Part shown: positions 53,441-64,000 of the stretch, piece by piece
How the letters are laid out: every line of letters starts with the position of its first letter
Position numbering within the stretch: position 1 is the first letter of the stretch
Source: Maniola hyperantus
Lineage: Eukaryota > Arthropoda > Insecta > Lepidoptera > Nymphalidae
Assembly (NCBI RefSeq): GCF_902806685.2
Contig: NC_048545.1
Location: forward strand, 1,699,001-1,763,000
Length of the DNA stretch: 64,000 nt
Direction of reading: 5' to 3'
Notes under the pieces: generated by a model
Told to the model about the DNA's origin: nothing
Seen by the model: the letters and a program-made list of their open reading frames with translations, nothing else
The model's database searches: none
Translations under genes and position numbers: made by a program

Positions 53441-54021
53441 TTATTTTTAAATAACCGGCCAAGATCGAGTCGAACTAGCACACGAAGGGTTCCGTATTAT
53501 CGTACAAACAATAATTTTTTTTTTTAATTTAAGCAAAAATTCACGGTTTTCCGATTTTTCCCTTTACTTGTGCTATTAGACCTACCTACCTGCCAAACAT
53601 GATTCTAGGTCAATTACTGGTTACTTTGCTCCCGGAAAATCAAAGAGTTCTCACTGGATTTTGAAAAGCTAGTTGCTAATAAAAGTCATCGTTGCCCAAC
53701 AAAATGGTACTTAATCGGTAATAAATCAAAGGGCTAAGTTCTTTGCCGACGTGCCGACATGCAAACTTCGTATTTCGGTCACGCGCCCCTTCGCCTCGCG
53801 GAAACGGATATAGCTAGTTCCTATGCCTCATCGACTCGTCATAACACCTAGGTATTCTATTAGAGAGAGAGCCAGCGTGTGCCAGACCTTCGTTATTTTA
53901 TAAAAGCTGAAAGTTCCTCTGCGTATTGTCCCCAACACTGGGAGGAACGTTTGTTTGGATCATGGTGGTTTTGGGAGATAACAGGTAATGGTGTAAAAAA
54001 TCTTACGTCAAAGTATAAAGT

Positions 54022-54185
54022 CTAATTTGAAATGAAATGAAATGAAAATGAAATGAAAATGAAATGAAAATTTATTTATCACAACAATGTCGGTTTACAG
54101 TTTAGTGTTGGGAACCCTGAAGTAAGTTTGATAAACCTGTGTCTCAGGGTCCCCGCTCCTCCTCCTCAGTCTCAAACATAATAGT
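54022..54185 (-). mobile_element. LINE 3' end type 2, antisense
   Basis: Begins (gaaat)n, then gggaaccctgaagtaagtttgat and ctcagggtccccgctcc; relative of 46735. Confidence 0.7.
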
Positions 54186-54239
54186 TGTGTTAACAAAAAC
54201 TATAAATACTTAAGTCTAAACAATTAGCATGCAGTGTGT

Positions 54240-54255
54240 CGTGCGTGTATGTGTA

Positions 54256-54286
<31 letters not shown>

Positions 54287-54316
54287 TTGAGTGTGTGTGA
54301 GTGTGTGTTCTGTGTG
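54240..54316 (+). repeat. (GT)n microsatellite
   Basis: Impure gtgtgtgt tract of about 75 bp. Confidence 0.85.
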
Positions 54317-54913
54317 TTTCCTTATGTTGTTGATTTGATATAGCTTTAATAATTTATTTAAATTTAAATTTGAAATTTGAAATTATACAATACAATACTT
54401 AGTGTTGTGGGAACGCTCTGCCAGATATCCTTTGTCTTGTCTAGCATGGGGTTGCCATGAGAATAAGTGTCTGGCAATGCTGACGTGATTTCTAATACTA
54501 TTCCGAAGAATATATTAAAAAAAGACTTTAGGTATACGTTGATATAAGATTTTTTACAAATTTATTAACTGTTATCTGAAAAAGCTACCATGATCTAAAC
54601 TTGTTGTTTGTTCTTCAGGGGGCAATACGCAGAGAAACTTTCAGCTTTTATAAAATAACGAAGGTCGGGCACGAGCTGGCTCTTAGTCCACATTGTATTG
54701 ATATTCTGTTAGCGCTCGCTTTGGTCTAGTTCTGGGAACGGCGTTGGCAATTTGTTTTATAAGTTTTATTAGGTCTGCCTATTCGGCGGTGTTTCGTTTT
54801 TGACTACATACCGGTATCTATTCTCTGATACCTGCCTGGAATGGTTATGTGTATACTTTCCGACTATTATGTATTACTTTGACCCTATTTAAGGGGTCCA
54901 GGTTTCCATTTTG

Positions 54914-55107
54914 AGCACGCGCCTCTAACTTTTCGGAGTTACGTGCGTTTTAAGCAATTAATATTACTTGAACGGTGACGGAAAACGCGTGGAAACCTGC
55001 ATGCCTGAGGGCTGAGAGCCCTTAATGTTCTTAAAGCTCTATGAAACCTGCAAATCCGTACTTGGCCAGCGTGGTAGACTATGGACTAAACCTTTCTCAC
55101 TCTGAGA
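54914..55107 (+). mobile_element. SINE-E, head truncated
   Basis: gcacgcgcctctaacttttcgg to cctttctcactctgagacag. Confidence 0.65.
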
Positions 55108-55215
55108 CAGTTTAGTAAGAGAATACGGTTCCCAAGCGCTTCCATAATATTACCTAGGTACTTACTATATTTATATATACTTAGCGTTTAAACTACCGTG
55201 AGTGATTTCCATTAT

Positions 55216-55566
55216 AAATACTATCTGTCCCGGCTTGCTCACGTCAGCGTGGAAACCGCTTTTTGACGCTAAGACAAGGGTATCAGTCGTGGGACGGGAC
55301 ACCATTAGCTCCGCGTGCCTGGATTTCGGTGACGGTTCCAGTGATGAAGAACAGCAGGAACTGTCGGGAGACGATCGGCAGCTGTCTCCCCCCCCACCCC
55401 AGCCACCCTCACAACGGGCTCTACGGGCAGCGGCACGTGCGTCCCGCAGTCAAAACCGCGGCGCGTGCGCGGACGGACTCCCTTGAAAAAGGACCCCGGA
55501 TGGGTTCGAAACTAGTCGGGCTAACGTCGACTACACACGTGAGTAAGCCGGGACAGATAGTATTTA
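55216..55566. mobile_element. Element T: inverted-repeat element with GC-rich core
   Basis: Ends aatactatctgtcccggcttgctcacgt / acgtgagtaagccgggacagatagtatt. The core is GC-rich and open in two frames (one reads FGDGSSDEEQQELSGDDR), with a tgggttcgaaactagtcgggctaa block. The piece gtttaaactaccgtgagtgatttcc before it also occurs at 11770. Confidence 0.75.
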
Positions 55567-55591
55567 TATATACTTACATCCATTATCCATA

Positions 55592-55802
55592 CTTAATATT
55601 ATGAATGCGGAAGTGTGTCTGTCTGTCTGTCTGCAAGCCTTTCACGGCCCATTCTCTCAACAAATATTGACGTGATACAGAGATAGCTTGCATCTCGGGG
55701 AAGGACATAGGCTACTTTTTATCCCGGAACATTAAACAATTCCCACCGGATTTTTAAATAACTAAATACACGCAGATGAAGTCGCGGGCATCATCTAGTA
55801 GT
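55592..55802 (+). repeat. Rep-C-like copy
   Basis: ttaatattatgaatgcggaagtgtg to gcgggcatcatctagtagt. Confidence 0.7.
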
Positions 55803-55854
55803 ATATATATGTATTTACATGGGTTTGCGCTTCCAGTTTCAAAGTTTATTAGAT

Positions 55855-56279
55855 TTTTAGGGTTCCGTACCTCAAAAGGAAAAACGGAACCCTTAACTTT
55901 GTTGTCCGTCTGTCTGTCTGTCGGTCTGTCAAGAAACCTACAGGGTATTTCCCGTTGACCTAGAATCATGAAATTTGGCAGGTAGGTACATCTTGTAGCA
56001 GACATTCGGGGAAAAATCTGGAAACCGTGAATTTGTGGTTACATCACACAAAAAATTAAATTGTTGTCATGAACTAATAATTAATATTTTCAATTTTCAA
56101 AGTAAGAACTATATCAAATGGGGTATCATATGAAAGGTCTTCACCTGTGCATTCTAAAACAGATTTTTATGTGTTTTTATGCATCATAGTTTTTGAATTA
56201 TCGTGCAAAATGTCGAAAAAATACGACTGTAATACGGAACCCTCGTTGCGCGAGCCTAACTCGCACTTGGCCGGTTTTT
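55855..56279 (-). repeat. Rep-A copy, antisense full-length
   Basis: tttttagggttccgtacctcaaaagg to ctcgcacttggccggttttt. Confidence 0.85.
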
Positions 56280-57364
56280 GTAAATTAATGTTCTTTTGTG
56301 AGTAGGTTGCCTACCTACTCACATTACGGGTGTAGCTTTAAACACAAAAGTTACAAACGGCACAAATTAATTTACCAGATGTGGTATCATTAAAACAGCG
56401 TGGCTTTGACATTCAAAAGCAAGCACCCGCGCTCGCGTGCGATGCGGTATCGGGGGAGGCAGGGGGAGGCAGGTCAATACCCTCCCCTCCCCGACCTACC
56501 CCGACCTACCCACTAGATACACGTTTGGTTATATTTTCACACGTACCACTTTTTATCAGCAGAAAACCTCCAATTGAAAGGTTTTTTTTTTGCATTTTTG
56601 CTCTTTTAACGAAGCTACTACCTACATATTATTATTGTAAAATATTTAAAGGAATTTTTCGTAGATTTTCTTTTGCAATGTTTTTGAAAACATATTACGG
56701 ATTTACTAATTTCCGATTTGTTTTCGACTAGTTGATGCCAGCAACTTCGTACACGTGAATTAGTTTTTTTTTATTCCGTGAAAAATGTAGATTTTCCGGG
56801 ATATAAAGTATCCCATCTTTGTGTGTTTTCCTCAAGGATGCCTATATCTGTGCCAAACTGTGTCAACATCGGCCAGTGGTCATTATTATATTATTTATTT
56901 ATACATTAATTTAATTATATTATTTTATTTACTGCCGCGTACTGTACACGTATTTAAAGTTCCACTTAACTGATTTCCCATAGAGCTCTCTATTAGGGCA
57001 CAATATGACAAAGCCACTTGACGGCCTACTCTAGATGGCGCATCTCTAGCCTCTTACAACCTTCCGTACAATAGGTACTCTATCGGACAAGACAAAGGCT
57101 TGCAACCCCAGAGTGCATGGATTTTAAACGGTCAATGAACAACTCCATTACCTCGAAAGCCCTTCTTAATTTGCTGACTCGGTTAGGGCTTGGGAAGACA
57201 GAACGCGTGAGCGCGCAGCAACGCGGCATACTTTTAAACGTGCCTCCTACAAGTTGTAACGTAAACTATTTTGGACTTGCCTTTACACAAGTTTAAAAAA
57301 TCTATTAAAAGGATGCTCCTGAATAAAAGCATATTACACATTTGGAGATTATCTAAATTATAAA
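56280..57364. other. Unassigned stretch
   Basis: Mixed AT-rich and short C-rich DNA (ccctcccctccccgacctacc near 56490). One fragment at 56720-56880 resembles Rep-C. No supported gene. Confidence 0.3.
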
Positions 57365-57597
57365 AGAGCGTGGATTTAACCTGCAGCTCGTTCCAGCATA
57401 GCGCGGGACTGCAAATACTTTTTTATACATGGCATAATATTGTGTATCAAATCTTTGAAAAGAGCAACAGTCGAGTTTCTTGCTGGTTCTCGGTAGGAAA
57501 GGCATTCCGAACCAGTGGTAGATGCATCTGACGATCCAAAAATACTTGTAAAAGTTTAATTGAATAAAAAATATCTTTATTTATTTATTTATTTAAT
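57365..57597 (+). mobile_element. LINE 3' end, type 1
   Basis: gagcgtggatttaacctgcagc, agtttcttgctggttctc, gcattccgaaccagtggtag, ending (ttta)n. Matches 38240-38460. Confidence 0.7.
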
Positions 57598-57732
57598 CGC
57601 AAAGCCATCGAACGACGCGAAACAACCATCCACAATGTTAGTTTCACTTGTTTATTTACTTCGTGCCGCGAAAGTCATAAAGCAAAATAAGAAGAACAAA
57701 AATACTTTGCATACGTAAGTATTATATCTAAC

Positions 57733-57970
57733 ACTAGCTTGTGCCAGCGACTTCGTCAGCGTGGACTACACAAATTTTGAGCCCCTATTCTACCCCCTTA
57801 GGGAATGAATTTTCAAAAACCCTTTCTTAGCTGATGCATACGTACACATAGCTCTCTGCATGCCAAATTTCAGTCTGATCCGTCCATAGAGATAGTATGT
57901 CCAATAGTTTGAGCTTTGCGTTGATAGATCAGTCAGTCAATCTGTAACCTTTTCCTTTTATATATTTAGA
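57733..57970 (-). repeat. Rep-B copy 16
   Basis: actagcttgtgccagcgacttcg to ttccttttatatatttaga. Confidence 0.8.
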
Positions 57971-58427
57971 TTATTTGAGTCTCAGTACTGTATATTAAAC
58001 AATAATTATATTTCCAGCTACATAATAACACGGCGGAAATTCCGTCCTATTCGTAGTTGGAAAGCGCAGTTTGGCGTTCTACTGTGCCGCTACCATAGCG
58101 CTTTATGTTTGCCCAGGCCTTTACACTTTCAGAACGTAGAATACGTGCCTCCTCCCACCTCTCGACTCTCCCCCCTCCCGGATATCCCCCACTCTGCACC
58201 ACGCTTCCGGTCTGAATATAACATGAGCACTAAGTAGGTATGCCGATCTGCTGGATTCCCAGTATGAAATATCGATCATATCTCTTTAATAACATGATTG
58301 CTTCATTATTACGAAGTTTCGGGAATTCGAAGGGGATTTGTATGTAGTGTGGTAATTTGTAAGAAGGCTTTCCCAGAACCAAAGGTACATAATGTAGGCA
58401 CAATTTGGTAATAGCCGTTAAACATAT

Positions 58428-58614
58428 TTTTTTTTTTTTTTTTTTTTTAAAGAATATTAGCCATTTTTTAAATGACTAATATTCCCCTTTCCTCTCCAAT
58501 TAAGCGTCAAGCTTGTGCTAGGAGTAGGTACGACAATAGTGCAACGGGCGGGGTTTGAACCGTCGACCTTTCGGTTTTCAGTCCACTCCTATACCGGTTG
58601 AGCTATTGAGGCTC
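58428..58614 (-). mobile_element. SINE-D copy, full-length antisense
   Basis: Poly-T (tail) to ggtttgaaccgtcgacctttc (B-box complement) and accggttgagctattgaggctc. Confidence 0.85.
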
Positions 58615-58790
58615 TTTATAGGGGGATTTACGAACCCAAGCTCAAATCAAGTTTAATAGTAACTTACTGATGCTTGCGACTTGCAGGTATTTTAGAAATC
58701 CATAGGAACTATGATTTTCCAGGATAAATGTATCATATATATCATATCAACGAACCTTAGTTATAAATAATTGAAAATCTAAATCTAAAT

Positions 58791-59001
58791 CTAAATACAT
58801 AAAAGGAAAAGGTGACTGACTGATCTATCAACGCACAGCTCAAAGTACTGCACAGATCGGGCTGAAATTTGGCATGATGATAGCTATTATGACGTAGGCA
58901 TCCGCTAAGAAAGGATTTTTAAAAATTCAACCCCTAAGGGGGTGAAAAAGGGGTTTGAAAGTCTGTAGTCCACGCGGACGAAGTCGCGAGCATAAGCTAG
59001 T
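58791..59001 (+). repeat. Rep-B copy 8
   Basis: ctaaatacataaaaggaaaaggtg to gcgagcataagctagt. Confidence 0.8.
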
Positions 59002-59102
59002 GAAAAATAATTAGCTTACCAAAAGACAACAAATTAATGCAAAAACCGCATTAAAATCGGCTCACTAGTTTCGCAGGAAAATTATAAGGAAAATCCTTAC
59101 TA

Positions 59103-59665
59103 TACTAATATCGTAATATGTGAAATTGTATTGTTTGTTAGTTTGATTTTGTCCTGCAATCATGCAACAACATTGCATGGATATAGTTAAAGATCTGGAG
59201 AGCCCATAAGGCTACTGTTTATTCCGGAAAATCAAGGAGTTCCCACGAGTTTTTCAAATACCTAAATCAATGGGGAGTGCTCTGAAGAGCTTTTTGACGT
59301 CATTCCACCCTAATTTTTCTACAATCGCACCGCGCGCCACCGTAAGGAATTTCACCCTCACCACCTGGGTGTCTGGTGCACTTCGACCGTCCGCTGTGCC
59401 AGATCCTTCTTTCCACGCACATGCGAACTGTGGAACCAACTCCCATCGGCGGTGTTCCCACTAGATTACAACATGGGGTTATTCAAGGGGCGGACCAACA
59501 AATTCCTAAAAGGCCGGCAACGCATCAGCGGTTTCTCTGGTGCTGCAAATGTTCATGAGCGGCGGTAATCACTTAGCATCAGGTGACCCGCCTGCTCATT
59601 TACTCGCTATCTCTTTTTTAAAAAAACAATGCAGACAAAGTCGCGGTCATCATCTATGTAGTTAA
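59103..59665 (+). repeat. Rep-C copy interrupted by a LINE end
   Basis: tactaatatcgtaatatgtg to tttttcaaatacctaaatcaatg, resuming caatgcagacaaagtcgcggtcatc at 59627. Confidence 0.7.
59273..59626 (+). mobile_element. 5'-truncated LINE insertion with target duplication
   Basis: 354 bp flanked by CAATG (59268-59272, 59627-59631). One frame begins GECSEELFDVIPP and another reads ELWNQLPSAVFPLDYNMGLF, the C-terminus of Jockey/R1-type reverse transcriptase proteins. Frameshifted. Confidence 0.8.
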
Positions 59666-59725
59666 TAATACGTAGAGAAAAATTGAGCCGAATACAAAAG
59701 CTACTTTTATTAGACGTATAAAATA

Positions 59726-60148
59726 AAACCGGTCAAGTGCGAGTCAGGCTCGCGCAACGAGCGTTCCGTACTACAGTCGTATTTTTTCGACATTTTGAAC
59801 GATAATTCAAAAACTATGATGCATAAAAATAAATAAAAATCTGTTTTAGAATGCACAGGTGAAGACCTTTCATATGATACCCCACTCGATATAGTTATCT
59901 TACTTCGAAAATAAATACTTATTATTAGTTCATGACCACAATTTAATTAAGTATTTTGTGTGATGTAACCACAAATTCACAGTTTTCAGATTTTTCCCCA
60001 AATGTCTACTATAAGACCTACCCACCTCCCAAATTTCAGGAGGACATTGCAACGGGAAGTACCCTGTCGATTTCTTGACAGACCGACAGACAACAAAGTG
60101 ATCCTATAAGGGTTCCATTTTTTCTTTTAAGGCACGGAACCCTAAAAA
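59726..60148 (+). repeat. Rep-A copy 7
   Basis: Near full-length. Confidence 0.85.
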
Positions 60149-60316
60149 ATAGAACGATAACGATTGGCTGTTCGATCATAAAACACTCGAAGCAGTATCA
60201 TCTCAGATCCCTTTGCCCTTTGCCCCAACGATAACACTTTGACAGTTCATTAATCCCAAAGTTTGGCTCAAGGGTCACGTCAAACGCAACTTGTCCGTAG
60301 TTCCGTACAAACGTAT

Positions 60317-60455
60317 TATAAGTCCCGCAAATTGCTAATGCGCGTGGCCGCCATTTTTGTGACGTTAGCACTGGACTGAAGTTTCGAGCTGATGGTATAT
60401 TTTTACTTAAATATACGTGAAATGACGTCAAAATTACGTCATTTCGACGTTAATG
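60317..60455. mobile_element. MITE family H, copy 5, right end missing
   Basis: ttataagtcccgcaaattgctaatgc through attacgtcatttcgacgtt, then runs into Rep-A. Confidence 0.7.
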
Positions 60456-60664
60456 ATGATTTTAATTTTTTTCTTGTGATGTAACCACAAATTCACGGTT
60501 TTCAGATTTTTCCCCTCTGCATGTCTGCCATAAGAACTACCTTTCTGCCAAAAGTTCATGATTCTAGGTCAACGGGAAGTACCCTAATAGGTTTCTTGAC
60601 AGACAGACAGACAACGAAGTGATCCTATAAGGGTTTTTCCTTTTGAGGTACGGAACCCTAAAAA
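60456..60664 (+). repeat. Rep-A copy 8, 3' half
   Basis: ttcttgtgatgtaaccacaaattc to tgaggtacggaaccctaaaa. Confidence 0.75.
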
Positions 60665-61015
60665 TCACGTCGATCCGTTGCGACGTGATTGAAGGACAAA
60701 CCAACAAACAAACACATTTTCGCATTTATAATATGGGTTGTGATTCTAAGAGCATTGCACCACATGGGTCGTAAAGAGGTCATTGCTTCAACGGCCGATG
60801 CATGACCACCACATTTCACCCCCTAATTTCCCTCCACCCTCCAAACCGCCTTCGTGACACGCATACGGCTTCGATCTTCGATAGGGACCGCGCATGCCTA
60901 AACACTAATACCTAACTCAGCTATTTTGTAATGACCTATCCCTTAGTAAGACGTGTTATTATTTATCTAGTCAAGGTATTGAGGTACAGTACAAGACAGA
61001 AAGTAATGTACATTT

Positions 61016-61345
61016 TTTTTTTCAAATACAAGTTAGCCCTTGACTGCAATCTCACCTGGCGGTAAGTGATGATGCAGTCTAAGATGATAGCGGGCTAACC
61101 TGGAAGGGGTATGGCAGTTTTTATTAAACCCATAACCCTTTGGTTTCTACACGGCATCGTACCGGAACACTAAATCGCTTGGCGGCACGGCTTTGCCGGT
61201 AGGGTGGTAACTAGCCACGGCCGAAGCCTCCCACCAGACCAGACCAGAAATTTAGAAATTATAAAATTCCAAACCCCTGCCAGGAATCGAACCCGGGACC
61301 TCCCACTATTAAGACCACAGCGCTCACCACTGCGCCAGGGAGGTC
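61016..61345 (-). mobile_element. SINE-G, full-length antisense
   Basis: Short poly-T, tacaagttagcccttgactgc, ending ggaatcgaacccgggacctccc and cactgcgccagggaggtc (head). Confidence 0.87.
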
Positions 61346-61351
61346 GTCCTT

Positions 61352-61500
61352 TAGAATGACATTTCGGCTTTGTAGAGCGTTGTCTCTGTCACTCATACTT
61401 ATATTATGATGTTTTGTCGGTCTCAATGACAGGGACAACGCTCTACAAATCTGCTATCTCCTTCTGAATGTCGTTGTACATTACTTTCGGCCGCATACTT
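61352..61500. mobile_element. MITE family M, copy 2
   Basis: gaatgacatttcggctttgtagagcgttgtc / gacaacgctctacaaatctgc...tacattactttcggccgcatac; the left tip is missing next to the SINE. Confidence 0.7.
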
Positions 61501-61525
61501 TAGGTAGGTATAATGCGTAAAATAT

Positions 61526-62628
61526 GACTCCTGACACGCTATTTTAACTCTATGGATCAACTGTCACGTCAAAACTCCGGTTCACCTATAAAATGACTCC
61601 TGACACGCTATTTTAACTCTATGGATCAACTGTCACGTCAAAACTCCGGTTCACCTATAAAATGACTCCTGACACGCTATTTTAACTCTATGGATCAACT
61701 GTCACGTCAAAACTCCGGTTCACCTATAAAATGACTCCTAACACGCTATTTTAACTCTATGGATCAACTGTCACGTCAAAACTCCGGTTCACCTATAAAA
61801 TGACTCCTGACACGCTATTTTAACTCTATGGATCAACTGTCACGTCAAAACTCCGGTTCACCTATAAAATGACTCCTGACACGCTATTTTAACTCTATGG
61901 ATCAACTGTCACGTCAAAACTCCGGTTCACCTATAAAATGACTCCTGACACGCTATTTTAACTCTATGGATCAACTGTCACGTCAAAACTCCGGTTCACC
62001 TATAAAATGACTCCTGACACGCTATTTTAACTCTATGGATCAACTGTCACGTCAAAACTCCGGTTCACCTATAAAATGACTCCTAACACGCTATTTTAAC
62101 TCTATGGATCAACTGTCACGTCAAAACTCCGGTTCACCTATAAAATGACTCCTAACACGCTATTTTAACTCTATGGATCAACTGTCACGTCAAAACTCCG
62201 GTTCACCTATAAAATGACTCCTAACACGCTATTTTAACTCTATGGATCAACTGTCACGTCAAAACTCCGGTTCACCTATAAAATGACTCCTGACACGCTA
62301 TTTAACTCTATGGATCAACTGTCACGTCAAAACTCCGGTTCACCTATAAAATGACTCCTGACACGCTATTTTAACTCTATGGATCAACTGTCACGTCAAA
62401 ACTCCGGTTCACCTATAAAATGACTCCTGACACGCTATTTTAACTCTATGGATCAACTGTCACGTCAAAACTCCGGTTCACCTATAAAATGACTCCTGAC
62501 ACGCTATTTTAACTCTATGGATCAACGGTCACGTCAAAACTCCGGTTCACCTATAAAATGACTCCTGACACGCTATTTTAACTCTATGTATCAACTGTCA
62601 CGTCAAAACTCCGGTTCACCTATAAAAT
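61526..62628. repeat. Satellite-like array, 69-bp unit, 16 copies
   Basis: Unit starts gactcctgacacgctatttt and ends ggttcacctataaaat. Copies are almost identical: four carry ctaacacg (copies 4, 9, 10, 11), one lacks a single base (copy 12), and the last two have single changes. All frames are closed. Every unit carries a TATAAAAT. Confidence 0.97.
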
Positions 62629-62639
62629 GAGGACCAAAG

Positions 62640-63845
62640 AGAATAAAATCACTACGATGAGGACTAAAATTGGACTTTTGACATGAAATTTAACCAATGA
62701 ATTTAACACAAAATGTTAAAATCATACAGCGAGACCAATAATTAATCTATGGTTAAAATACTAATTTTTAAAGATGTATAACTTGAAAAATAACGGATTT
62801 TCATACAAACTTTCATCCCCCTTTTAACTCTAGGAGTGGAATTTTCTATAATTCTGCTTGCGTCAAGTAAGGAACCCGTTGTCAAAGTTTTTAACCTTCT
62901 AACCCCAGCGTTTAGGCTGTGTCTGTAGCTTTTTTTAACGCCGGGAAATGCGTTTACGCATCCCCCTGGAGCCAGCCAGCCAACCAACCAGTCAGCCAAC
63001 TGGAGGAAGGTATGTGGGACTCACGCGTCGAGACTCACTCATCAGTCAGTCACCAGTTGGGACCAGTTTTTTTTAAATCATATTGTAAACTTTTAGATAT
63101 GTTATTAATTTAACGTTTCAAATATAATCTTTATATAGGTAGAATTACGTGGCGCGTGTCTTGCACTTGAATAAATATTAAATTAACTGTTAAAACTTAA
63201 AATGTTTGTATTATAATATTCCGCTCACCAAATTATTATATATCATTAAATGCAAAATGTACCTAAATCTAAACTAAGCTAAGAGGGTTCCAAACTTGCT
63301 CTGATCTTTAAAATATCGATACTTCCAAAGATACTTCATAATTATTACGATGATTCATGGTTTTGTTGATTTTCAGGACATTTTTTTCGTACGAGTAATT
63401 TAGCTGTTTTAACTTTGACAGATTTTGAAAAGGAAATCTGTAAACTTTATTCCTGCCAACCTGCCAACGAACCTTCCTAATTATGGTATTTATTTGAGTT
63501 CTAGTAAATCGACAGCTCATTAAACAAGCAACACATTGATATCATATTATGTAGTTAACTCAATAAACAAGCAATAAGTACATTGAGTGGGTATAGTTAA
63601 CTCAAATATGTATAGAAGTGCTACCCTATCAAGTTTTTTCTTCAGACAATCGCTACAACTTCACGGTCGTATACCTGCGAGCTATTTCTATAAGCGACAG
63701 AACTTGGACAAAAAATATTTTGAATATACGTTAAGGACAAAACTCCATTCATGCGGAGCGAAGTGAAGAAGATTAGTTTTCAAAATGGCCGCTCAAAAAA
63801 ATAAGCGCAGGACCGCACTAGCGACAGGTCGATTAAAAGTTGCAG
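62640..63845. other. AT-rich unassigned stretch
   Basis: Includes a short run of gccagccagccaaccaaccag (about 62972). No supported gene, no repeat partner seen. Confidence 0.35.
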
Positions 63846-63900
63846 TACAGTACGCGGCAGAAAGTAATGCACATCGATCTTTAGAAGGAGATCGTTTATA
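63846..63900. mobile_element. MITE family M, left-end fragment
   Basis: cagtacgcggcagaaagtaatgcacatcgatctttagaaggagat matches the left end at 49931. Confidence 0.55.
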
Positions 63901-64000
63901 AGACAGTAGAAAAAAATAGAGCCGAACACAAAAGCTACTTTTGATAGGCGAATAAAAATAAAAATAGAACGATTACGAATAATTGGTTGTTCGATCATAA

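Larger units (their letters stand above)
53861..54685. mobile_element. Element X: long inverted ends, with nested LINE tail
   Basis: Left arm agagccagcgtgtgccagacc...ttataaaagctgaaagttcctctgcgta and right arm complement tacgcagagaaactttcagcttttataaaata...ctggctctta match over about 60 bp. The interior contains an antisense LINE 3' end (54022-54185) and a (GT)n run (54240-54310). Confidence 0.75.

Noticed and set aside
62742..63113. Overlapping ORFs near 62.9 kb
   Set aside because: Short, on both strands, partly from the gccagccaacca run; no domain, no splice context.
1..64000. CRISPR array or bacterial operon
   Set aside because: The tandem arrays here have no spacers, and the gene is spliced; the DNA is eukaryotic.

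Overview
This window reads as nuclear DNA of a lepidopteran insect (butterfly or moth). It is AT-rich, has spliced exons with GT..AG borders, and is packed with interspersed repeats of the type that fill lepidopteran genomes: several tRNA-derived SINE families, many short inverted-repeat DNA elements (MITEs) and 3' ends of non-LTR retrotransposons. The species call is inference from repeat style; no database was searched.

One protein-coding gene is supported, entirely on the minus strand. Its 3' coding end is at 925 and its exons run rightwards to 30400. Twenty-two exons could be joined by hand. Splice signals, reading phases and protein domains agree across 20 of the 21 junctions. The product is a single-pass membrane receptor with four Ig domains, five fibronectin type III (FN3) domains, one transmembrane helix and a cytoplasmic tail of at least about 130 residues. 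This is the architecture of protogenin and other DCC-subclass Ig-superfamily receptors; frazzled/neogenin have six FN3 domains. About 1017 codons are accounted for. A candidate first exon at 47543-47588, with a hydrophobic start, a matching splice phase, an upstream TATAAAAG and an upstream ORF that ends directly against the ATG, would extend the gene to about 47.7 kb. One small cytoplasmic exon between 2702 and 4040 appears to be missing, because the phases do not match there.

Layout: 1-924 is 3' flank or 3' UTR. 925-13979 holds the cytoplasmic tail, TM and FN3 exons in short introns crowded with SINEs and MITEs. 13.8-19.4 kb holds Ig2-Ig4, with a 1-kb foldback element and a dead reverse transcriptase in the introns. 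19.4-29.3 kb is a repeat-filled intron. 29.3-30.4 kb holds Ig1. From 30.4 to 64 kb there is no supported coding sequence apart from the candidate first exon; it is repeat-rich and includes a 450-bp tandem repeat (43.2-44.4 kb), a 16-copy 69-bp satellite (61.5-62.6 kb), a 524-bp inverted-repeat element with a minisatellite, hAT-type MITEs with perfect 8-bp target duplications and several nested insertions.

The small ORFs elsewhere are either these exons read through, repeat-derived, or chance. I saw no tRNA, rRNA or CRISPR and no second host gene.
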